From contig CAOJLW010000134.1 of the NCBI GenBank assembly GCA_948438565.1, positions 1-6,021 on the forward strand: a stretch of 6,021 nucleotides of DNA, read 5' to 3'. The DNA is from an uncultured Lachnospiraceae bacterium (lineage in GTDB: Bacteria > Bacillota > Clostridia > Lachnospirales > Lachnospiraceae). Position numbers and translations under genes: made by a program. The notes beneath the pieces are model-generated. The model had not been told where the DNA came from, searched no databases, and saw nothing but the letters and a program-made list of their open reading frames with translations. Below are positions 1 to 5,229 of this stretch, in pieces (the stretch's first letter is position 1; every line of letters begins with the position of its first letter).

Positions 1-806
1 TACTGCCAACCTTGAATGTATTCCGTATGTCCTTGTATGAAAAAGGTGCGTATTCGCCAACAGAAACGTTTGTAGGATTGAAAAATTTTCAGGTTTTGCT
101 AAATGACAGCAATTTTATCCGATCGATGCAAAACATGATTTTATTAATTGTGACAGTTACAATTATCACTTTTGCAGTTGCTCTTATATTTGCCGGGATT
201 TTGACAAGGGAAAAGATTAAAGGGCAGAATTTCTTCCGGATTGTGTTCTATATTCCGAATATTTTGTCCATTGTAGTGATAGCCGGTATCTTCTCTGCGA
301 TTTATAAACCGGAAAACGGTATGCTCAACAGTATCATCGGCCTGTTTCGGGATATGACGGATCCAATCTTGTGGAAAAGCGAATCTTTAGTAATGATTAG
401 TCTTATCATCGCCATGGTTTGGCAGGCGATTGGATATTATATGGTTATGTATATGGCTTCTATGTCAAGCGTGCCGGAGAGTCTTTATGAAAGTTCGAAT
501 CTGGACGGTGCAGGGAGGTTGTCACAGTTTTTTCAGATTACAATTCCCCTCATATGGACAAATATCCGTACCACATTGACATTTTTCATTATCTCAACGA
601 TCAACATGACGTTCCTTTTTGTAAAAGCGATGACATCAGGCGGCCCAAACGGTGCGTCAGAAGTAGCGCTTAGTTATATGTACGGCCAGAAAGATGCCGG
701 TTTGTACGGCTACAGTATGGCAATCGGCGTTATCATCTTTTTATTCTCCTTTGCACTTTCTGCAATGGTAAATAAAGTTACAGACCGTGAGCCATTGGAA
801 TTTTAG
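1..806 (+). CDS. Sugar ABC transporter permease, MalF/UgpA type (5' partial)
   Basis: Inner-membrane permease of a CUT1-family carbohydrate ABC importer. It pairs with the next gene to form the channel. The frame is open to the left edge: the first full codon is at 3, and 267 codons are visible before TAG at 804-806. A TTG at 12 could be misread as a start, but residues before and after it fit the family's segment between helix 1 and the conserved FVGLKNF block (about 78-98), so the true start is upstream. Family members are usually 290-300 residues, so roughly 25-40 are missing, including helix 1. Five hydrophobic helices remain. The ATPase-contacting EAA loop lies at 489-548 and reads ESSNLDGAG, followed by an IP pair; ESS replaces the usual EAA, a common variation. 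The gene stops 11 bases before the second permease. The substrate is inferred from context to be LNB/GNB or related oligosaccharides. The solute-binding protein is expected just upstream. Confidence 0.93.
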   Translation, partial: LPTLNVFRMSLYEKGAYSPTETFVGLKNFQVLLNDSNFIRSMQNMILLIVTVTIITFAVALIFAGILTREKIKGQNFFRIVFYIPNILSIVVIAGIFSAIYKPENGMLNSIIGLFRDMTDPILWKSESLVMISLIIAMVWQAIGYYMVMYMASMSSVPESLYESSNLDGAGRLSQFFQITIPLIWTNIRTTLTFFIISTINMTFLFVKAMTSGGPNGASEVALSYMYGQKDAGLYGYSMAIGVIIFLFSFALSAMVNKVTDREPLEF

Positions 807-810
807 GAGG
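805..810 (+). promoter_or_regulatory. Ribosome binding site of the second permease, overlapping the previous stop codon
   Basis: AGGAGG is a full Shine-Dalgarno match. It lies 7 bases before the ATG at 818 and shares its first two bases with the TAG stop of the upstream permease. This implies coupled translation of the two channel subunits, which must assemble together. Confidence 0.85.
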
Positions 811-817
811 AACAGAT

Positions 818-1708
818 ATGAAAAAAGAAAAACATACCGATTCTACAGAGAGGCTCTATAAGTTTTTTATATACTTTGTGCTGATTATGCTTGCGATTAC
901 GATTCTTGTACCGGTAGCATGGGTATTTTTGGCATCCATTAAGGAAAACAGTGAATTTTACGGGAATCCATGGACTATGCCAAAAGGGTTTTACTGGCAA
1001 AACTTTGTGGATGCCTGGAATATGGCAAAGATGGGCGATTATATGATAAATTCCGTCATCGTTACCGCACTGGCACTTGCGTTATTGCTGTTAGTCGCTT
1101 TACCTGCTGCATACTGTCTGGCCAGATTTCAATTCAGAGGCAGTAAATTTTTGAATACGCTGTTTATGGCGGGACTGTTCATTAATGTAAACTATATCGT
1201 TGTTCCTATTTTTTTAATGTTAAAAGACGGAGACGTGTGGCTGAAAAAAATAGCAGGGCAGGGATTCCTTTTGAACAATATTGTAGTGCTTGCCGTTGTT
1301 TATGCCTCGACTGCGCTGCCATTTACGATCTATTTGCTGTCAGGATATTTCCAGACGCTGGCACATGACTATGAAGAAGCAGCTTATATCGATGGGGCCG
1401 GCTATAATACGACAATGTGGAAAATTATTTTTCCTATGGCAAGGCCTTCGATTATTACTGTGATTTTATTTAATTTCCTGTCGTTTTGGAATGAATATAT
1501 TATCTCCATGACGTTAATGAGTTCTGCAAAAGGGCCCAAAACGCTGCCAGTGGGATTATTGAACCTGATGCAGGCACAACAGTCGGCGGCTCAGTATGGC
1601 ATTATGTATGCGGGCCTTGTCGTTATCATGCTGCCTACTTTGATTTTATATATCTGTGTACAGAACAAGCTGACGCAAGGCATGGCGGCAGGCGGTTTAA
1701 AAGGCTGA
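818..1708 (+). CDS. Sugar ABC transporter permease, MalG/LacG type
   Basis: Second inner-membrane permease of the same CUT1 importer, complete at 296 residues, a normal length for the family. The ATG at 818 follows a perfect AGGAGG. Six membrane helices are visible: about residues 14-41, 75-103, a third near 112-132, a fourth near 148-172, a fifth just after the EAA loop, and a sixth near the C-terminus. The cytoplasmic loop that docks the ATPase is textbook: EAA at 187-189, DGAG at 192-195 and a conserved proline at 206. An FWNEY motif in the following helix is typical of MalG-type subunits. No ATPase gene lies in the window. In Firmicutes such importers often use a shared MsmK-type ATPase encoded elsewhere; that is family knowledge, not seen here. 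The substrate is inferred from the downstream GH112 phosphorylase to be LNB/GNB or a short glycan containing them. Confidence 0.95.
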   Translation: MKKEKHTDSTERLYKFFIYFVLIMLAITILVPVAWVFLASIKENSEFYGNPWTMPKGFYWQNFVDAWNMAKMGDYMINSVIVTALALALLLLVALPAAYCLARFQFRGSKFLNTLFMAGLFINVNYIVVPIFLMLKDGDVWLKKIAGQGFLLNNIVVLAVVYASTALPFTIYLLSGYFQTLAHDYEEAAYIDGAGYNTTMWKIIFPMARPSIITVILFNFLSFWNEYIISMTLMSSAKGPKTLPVGLLNLMQAQQSAAQYGIMYAGLVVIMLPTLILYICVQNKLTQGMAAGGLKG

Positions 1709-1742
1709 CAGACAAAAGTTATTGCAGAACGGACACGGAGGG

Positions 1743-1749
1743 AAAGGAG
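1743..1749 (+). promoter_or_regulatory. Ribosome binding site fixing the start of the small membrane protein
   Basis: AAAGGAG lies 8 bases before the ATG at 1758. An in-frame ATG at 1722 has no comparable site and would place this motif inside the coding sequence, adding a polar glycine-rich stretch ahead of the hydrophobic helix. The 1758 start is therefore preferred. Confidence 0.75.
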
Positions 1750-1757
1750 CGCAAAGT

Positions 1758-1961
1758 ATGGGATTTTGGAAAGAGCATACAATATTAAGAATGGTTCTCA
1801 TTGCGGTTTTGTTTGTTGTGGGGCTTGTCGCCGTGTACAGCGGCTGGCGTATGACAGGCAAACTTGGAGGCCTTGGCATTATGGTTGCAGGCACAGGCTT
1901 TTTGGTTGCCGCGCTTTGGATTTATAACAAACCTTTTGAAAGAACGCATAGAAAGAAATGA
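1758..1961 (+). CDS. Small two-helix membrane protein of a sugar-uptake operon (possibly DUF6903-like)
   Basis: Encodes 67 residues from an ATG with a well-spaced AAAGGAG. It has a short polar N-terminus, one hydrophobic helix at about residues 12-28, a short basic/glycine turn (W30, R31, K35, GG at 37-38), a second helix at about 38-56 ending in WIYN, and a basic tail finishing RKK. It resembles, from memory, small membrane proteins annotated DUF6903 that sit beside carbohydrate ABC transporters in Firmicutes; this was not searched. The hydrophobic hairpin predicts a membrane protein with both ends on the same side, probably cytoplasmic because both turn and tail carry positive charge. It lies 49 bases after the permease and about 100 bases before lnpA, so it probably belongs to the operon. 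A role as a small transporter accessory or stabilising subunit is a guess; no function is established from sequence. It ends with three different in-frame stop codons in a row. Confidence 0.8.
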   Translation: MGFWKEHTILRMVLIAVLFVVGLVAVYSGWRMTGKLGGLGIMVAGTGFLVAALWIYNKPFERTHRKK

Positions 1962-2048
1962 TAGTAAGAAATAACAGAAAAATAAAAAGAAGTCATAGAA
2001 AGAAACTATAAAAAGAAATTATAAAAAGAATCATAATAAAGAAATCGC
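1948..2048 (+). repeat. Degenerate 13-bp A/G-rich tandem repeat forming the lnpA leader
   Basis: About seven copies of a unit close to ATARAAAGAAATY are laid head to tail. Unit starts are near 1948, 1961, 1982, 1995, 2008, 2021 and 2033. Copies at 1982, 1995, 2008 and 2021 are consecutive with 13, 13, 13 and 12 bases; an 8-base filler follows the second copy, and the last copy has extra bases. The first copy lies inside the 3' end of the small membrane protein gene, supplying its last codons and stop. The array has few C residues and almost no self-complementarity, so the transcript should be single-stranded here. It ends right at the lnpA ribosome binding site. Possible roles are an unstructured translational enhancer or a protein-binding leader; slippage-driven expansion without function is equally possible. 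Confidence 0.7.
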
Positions 2049-2055
2049 AAAGGAG
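2049..2055 (+). promoter_or_regulatory. Ribosome binding site of lnpA
   Basis: AAAGGAG lies 6 bases before the ATG at 2062 and directly follows the repeat leader. The same 7-base motif serves the preceding small gene. The A-rich surroundings should leave it free of secondary structure, consistent with strong translation of the central enzyme. Confidence 0.8.
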
Positions 2056-2061
2056 CAGATA

Positions 2062-4236
2062 ATGAATGAAACAGAAAAAAAAGACAGGGGACGTGTAACG
2101 ATTCCTACCAACCTGGACGTAGTCCCGCAGACTGTCGAAATTTTAAATCGCTGGGGAGCAGATGCAATCCGTGATTGTGACGGTACGGAGTTTCCGGAAG
2201 AACTGACAAATGTCGGAGCAAAAATATATGTTACATATTATACAACGCGTAAAGATAATGAATGGGCAAAGGCCAATCCTGATGAAGTACAGCAGTGTTA
2301 TATTATGACCGGATTTTATACGGCAACAGACAAGGAGCTTTCGATTCCGCTTATGAAGGGAATATCCGGGGAATTGATGCAGGTGAATACAAGGGATGAC
2401 ATCAAGCGCTGGTGGGAAGTTATGGATCGGTCCTGCGGGGAGGCGCTGCCGGCTGAACAGTGGGAATACAACAAAGAAACAGGATGCGTAGTAATCCGCA
2501 ATGCGGTTTGTTTTCATGAGTATACGGTCAGCTTTTTAGCCTATCTGATTTGGGATCCGGTGCATATGTATAATGCCGTGACAAATGACTGGAAAGATTT
2601 TGAGCATCAGATTACGTTTGATGTCAGACAGCCAAAGACACACAAATATTCTATGGAGCGTCTGCGCAGGTTTTGCAGGGAGCACCCGTATGTGAATGTC
2701 ATCCGTTATACGACATTTTTCCATCAGTTTACATTAATTTTTGATGAACTGAAACGGGAAAAATATGTGGACTGGTATGGGTATTCCGCATCCGTAAGTC
2801 CGTATATATTAGAACAGTTTGAAAAAGAAGTGGGTTATCCGTTTCGGCCGGAATATATTATAGACCAGGGCTATTACAACAACCAGTACCGCGTGCCAAG
2901 TAAAGAATTTAAGGATTTCCAGGCTTTCCAGCGCCGGGAGGTGGCAAAGCTGGCAAAAGAAATGGTGGATATTACACATGAATGCGGGAAAGAAGCGATG
3001 ATGTTTTTAGGCGACCACTGGATTGGGACAGAACCTTTTATGCCTGAATTTGCTGCAATCGGCCTGGATGCGGTTGTTGGGAGTGTGGGAAATGGGAGTA
3101 CGCTGCGTCTGATTTCTGATATTCCGGGTGTAAAATATACAGAAGGAAGGTTTTTGCCTTATTTCTTCCCGGACACTTTTCATGAAGGCGGGGATCCGGT
3201 AAAAGAGGCAAAGGAAAACTGGGTGACGGCAAGAAGGGCAATCTTACGCAAACCAATTGACCGTATAGGTTATGGCGGTTATTTAAAGCTGGCGCTGGAT
3301 TTTCCGGAATTTGTCGATTATGTGCAAAGCGTATGCAATGAGTTCCGGGAACTGTATGAAAATGCAAAAGGTACGACGCCCCACTGTGTCAAAACAGTCG
3401 CTGTGCTCAACAGTTGGGGGAAGATCCGCAGTTGGGGCTGCCATATGGTGCACCATGCATTGTATCAAAAGCAGAATTACAGTTATGCGGGAGTGATCGA
3501 AGCGCTGAGCGGCGCTCCTTTTGATGTAGAATTTCTTTCCTTTGACGATCTTTTAACGGATGCAGATGTCTTAGGGGATATAGATGTTCTTATCAATGTC
3601 GGGGATGGGGATACTGCGCATACAGGCGGGGATATTTGGGAAAATCCGCAGATAGCGGCAGCCGTCCGTGCTTTTGTATACCATGGAGGCGGCCTGATTG
3701 GTGTTGGAGAACCCTCCGGGCATCAGTACCAGGGACATTATCTGCAGTTGGCAAATGTACTGGGCGTGGAAAAAGAGAATGGTTTTACATTGAATTATGA
3801 TAAATATAACTGGGAAGAACATCCGGATCACTTTATCCTGGCGGACATTACAAAACCGGTAGATTTTGGAGAAGGCAAAAAGAACATCTACGCATATGAG
3901 AATACCCGGATTCTGGTACAGCGTGAAAAAGAAGTACAGATGGCGGTAAATGAATTTGGAAACGGGCGCGCTGTGTATATCAGCGGCCTGCCGTACAGTT
4001 TTGAGAACAGCAGAATTTTGTACAGAAGCATTCTATGGAGCGCCCGCGCGGAAGAGGAACTGACAAGATGGTTCAGTACGAATTTTAATGTAGAAGTCCA
4101 TGCGTATGTAAAGAACGGAAAGTACTGCGTGGTGAACAATACATATGAGCCGCAGGATACCGTTATTTACCGTGGAGACGAAAGCAGTTTCAAGTTACAT
4201 CTGGAGGCAAATGAAATCAGATGGTATACGATTTAG
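2062..4236 (+). CDS. lnpA: GH112 1,3-beta-galactosyl-N-acetylhexosamine phosphorylase (lacto-N-biose/galacto-N-biose phosphorylase)
   Basis: Cleaves Gal-beta1,3-GlcNAc or Gal-beta1,3-GalNAc with phosphate, giving galactose-1-phosphate and free N-acetylhexosamine. The product has 724 residues, the usual GH112 size, and no signal peptide, so it acts in the cytoplasm on imported disaccharide. Residues from about 10 to 435 form the modified TIM barrel, with conserved blocks RWGADAIRDCDGT (30-42), FHEYTVS (151-157), DPVHMYNAVTNDW (165-177) and FLGDHWIGTEPF (315-326). A glutamine-amidotransferase-like alpha/beta domain begins near 444, and a small beta domain closes the protein from about 677. As I recall the Bifidobacterium longum enzyme, its proton donor D313, phosphate-binding R32 and R358, and sugar-site V162, N166, S336 and Y362 all map at a constant +5 offset to D318, R37, R363, V167, N171, S341 and Y367 here. 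This argues for an active LNB/GNB enzyme rather than the related galactosyl-rhamnose phosphorylase. Preference between LNB and GNB is not settled by sequence. Confidence 0.96.
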   Translation: MNETEKKDRGRVTIPTNLDVVPQTVEILNRWGADAIRDCDGTEFPEELTNVGAKIYVTYYTTRKDNEWAKANPDEVQQCYIMTGFYTATDKELSIPLMKGISGELMQVNTRDDIKRWWEVMDRSCGEALPAEQWEYNKETGCVVIRNAVCFHEYTVSFLAYLIWDPVHMYNAVTNDWKDFEHQITFDVRQPKTHKYSMERLRRFCREHPYVNVIRYTTFFHQFTLIFDELKREKYVDWYGYSASVSPYILEQFEKEVGYPFRPEYIIDQGYYNNQYRVPSKEFKDFQAFQRREVAKLAKEMVDITHECGKEAMMFLGDHWIGTEPFMPEFAAIGLDAVVGSVGNGSTLRLISDIPGVKYTEGRFLPYFFPDTFHEGGDPVKEAKENWVTARRAILRKPIDRIGYGGYLKLALDFPEFVDYVQSVCNEFRELYENAKGTTPHCVKTVAVLNSWGKIRSWGCHMVHHALYQKQNYSYAGVIEALSGAPFDVEFLSFDDLLTDADVLGDIDVLINVGDGDTAHTGGDIWENPQIAAAVRAFVYHGGGLIGVGEPSGHQYQGHYLQLANVLGVEKENGFTLNYDKYNWEEHPDHFILADITKPVDFGEGKKNIYAYENTRILVQREKEVQMAVNEFGNGRAVYISGLPYSFENSRILYRSILWSARAEEELTRWFSTNFNVEVHAYVKNGKYCVVNNTYEPQDTVIYRGDESSFKLHLEANEIRWYTI

Positions 4237-4238
4237 TT

Positions 4239-4249
4239 TTGACTATAAT
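4239..4249 (+). promoter_or_regulatory. Candidate internal promoter before the nucleotidyltransferase (weak)
   Basis: The short gap after lnpA contains a perfect TATAAT at 4244-4249, which could serve as a -10 box. The matching -35 position near 4221-4226 reads ATGGTA, a poor match to TTGACA. A TTGACT at 4239-4244 overlaps the TATAAT, so the two cannot act together; used as a -35, it has only poor -10 candidates near 4260-4267. AT-rich gaps often contain such words by chance. Confidence 0.22.
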
Positions 4250-4281
4250 TTTGGAATACTTATTTGTGCCTGAGCGAAGCG

Positions 4282-4287
4282 AAAGGA
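4282..4287 (+). promoter_or_regulatory. Ribosome binding site favouring the 4300 start of the nucleotidyltransferase
   Basis: AAAGGA ends 12 bases before the ATG at 4300, a slightly long but workable spacing. It abuts an alternative in-frame ATG at 4288 with no gap, so ribosomes placed by it cannot use that ATG. The site follows a short direct duplication, GCGAAGCGAA, at about 4274-4283. Confidence 0.6.
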
Positions 4288-4299
4288 ATGGATATAAAA

Positions 4300-5229
4300 A
4301 TGAAAAAACCAGTACTGGTAATCATGGCGGCTGGTATGGGCAGCCGGTACGGCGGATTAAAGCAGATTGATCCGGTAGACGAACAGGGACATATTATTAT
4401 GGATTTTTCCATTTTTGATGCAAAAAAAGCGGGCTTTGAAAAAGTAGTTTTTATCATCAAAAAGGAGAATGAGAAGGATTTCAAAGAGGCAATCGGGGAG
4501 CGCATTGCAAAGGTGATGGAGGTGGCATACGTTTATCAGGATTTGTACAATCTTCCGACAGGATTTGAAGTCCCCGGGGAGCGTATAAAGCCTTGGGGGA
4601 CGGCACATGCGGTATTAAGCGCAAAAGATGAAATTGACGGGCCTTTTGCCGTCATCAATGCGGATGACTATTACGGCAGGGAGGCATTTCAAAAAATCTT
4701 TGATTATTTGCAAAGCCATGAGGATGACGAAAAATACCGATATGCAATGGTAGGTTATCATCTGGAAAATACGCTGACGGAAAACGGGCATGTTGCCCGC
4801 GGTATCTGTGAAATAAATGCGCAGGGAGAACTGGTAAGCGTGACCGAACGCACGAGAATCGAAAAAAAAGGGCAGGGGGCAGCTTATACGGAGGATGCGG
4901 GGGATTCCTGGATCAGCCTGCCTCCAGGTACCATTGTTTCGATGAATATGTGGGGATTCACAGCCGGATTTTTAACGGAAATTGAAAAAGGGTTTGCGGA
5001 GTTTCTGGAAAACGGGTTAAAAGAAAATCCGCAAAAATGCGAGTATTTTCTGCCGTTCGTGGTCAGTAGCCTGCTGCAGGAAGACAAAGCCTGTGTAGCT
5101 GTTTTGGAAACGGCAGACAAGTGGTACGGTGTGACCTACAAAGAAGATAAGCCTGTTGTAGAGCAGGCGGTGTGCGCTATGAAACAGGCAGGGATTTATC
5201 CAGACAGGTTGTGGGGTGATGAAACATGA
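4300..5229 (+). CDS. Sugar-1-phosphate nucleotidyltransferase (PF00483-type)
   Basis: Predicted cytoplasmic enzyme of 309 residues that joins an NTP, probably UTP, to a sugar-1-phosphate, releasing pyrophosphate. The N-terminus is the nucleotide-binding signature of the family: MAAGMGSRYGG at 9-19 followed by LKQ at 20-22. The metal-binding element is NADDYYG at 120-126, and a WGTAHAV segment follows the typical spacing for sugar-nucleotide pyrophosphorylases. The C-terminus has the GVTYKEDKP motif common in this subgroup. The ATG at 4300 is chosen because family members start MKKP-V at this distance from the glycine-rich loop; the upstream TTG at 4264 and ATG at 4288 lack a usable ribosome binding site. 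Its stop overlaps the start of the N-acetylhexosamine kinase, so the kinase product (GlcNAc-1-P or GalNAc-1-P) is the likeliest substrate, giving UDP-GlcNAc or UDP-GalNAc. Galactose-1-phosphate from LnpA is the main alternative. It is not a GalT-type uridylyltransferase, which is what bifidobacterial lnp operons carry at this step. Confidence 0.9.
   Translation: MKKPVLVIMAAGMGSRYGGLKQIDPVDEQGHIIMDFSIFDAKKAGFEKVVFIIKKENEKDFKEAIGERIAKVMEVAYVYQDLYNLPTGFEVPGERIKPWGTAHAVLSAKDEIDGPFAVINADDYYGREAFQKIFDYLQSHEDDEKYRYAMVGYHLENTLTENGHVARGICEINAQGELVSVTERTRIEKKGQGAAYTEDAGDSWISLPPGTIVSMNMWGFTAGFLTEIEKGFAEFLENGLKENPQKCEYFLPFVVSSLLQEDKACVAVLETADKWYGVTYKEDKPVVEQAVCAMKQAGIYPDRLWGDET
5211..5218 (+). promoter_or_regulatory. 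Ribosome binding site of nahK inside the nucleotidyltransferase end
   Basis: A GTGGGGTGAT stretch in the last codons of the nucleotidyltransferase resembles the GAGGTGAT complement of the 16S rRNA tail. It sits about 9 bases before the ATG at 5226. Together with the ATGA stop/start overlap at 5226-5229 it indicates translational coupling of the two enzymes. Confidence 0.55.

Noticed and set aside
12..806. TTG at position 12 as the start of the first permease
   Set aside because: The frame is open to the window edge, the residues before it fit the family, and no ribosome binding site can be seen in the 11 upstream bases. The gene is 5' truncated by the window.
1722..1757. N-terminal extension of the small membrane protein from ATG 1722
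   Set aside because: It would place the AAAGGAG ribosome binding site inside the gene and add a polar glycine-rich stretch before the first helix. The ATG at 1758 is properly spaced.
2143..2517. Antisense open frame of 124 codons opposite lnpA, and other antisense frames across the window
   Set aside because: They lie fully opposite strongly recognised genes, show no family resemblance or convincing ribosome binding site, and have the cysteine/histidine/proline-rich look of shadow frames.
4264..4299. Upstream TTG (4264) or ATG (4288) as the start of the nucleotidyltransferase
   Set aside because: The TTG has no ribosome binding site and the AAAGGA motif abuts the 4288 ATG without spacing. 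The family N-terminus begins at the ATG at 4300.
4237..4299. Terminator between lnpA and the nucleotidyltransferase
   Set aside because: T-rich words are present but no GC-rich stem precedes them, so nothing resembles an intrinsic terminator.
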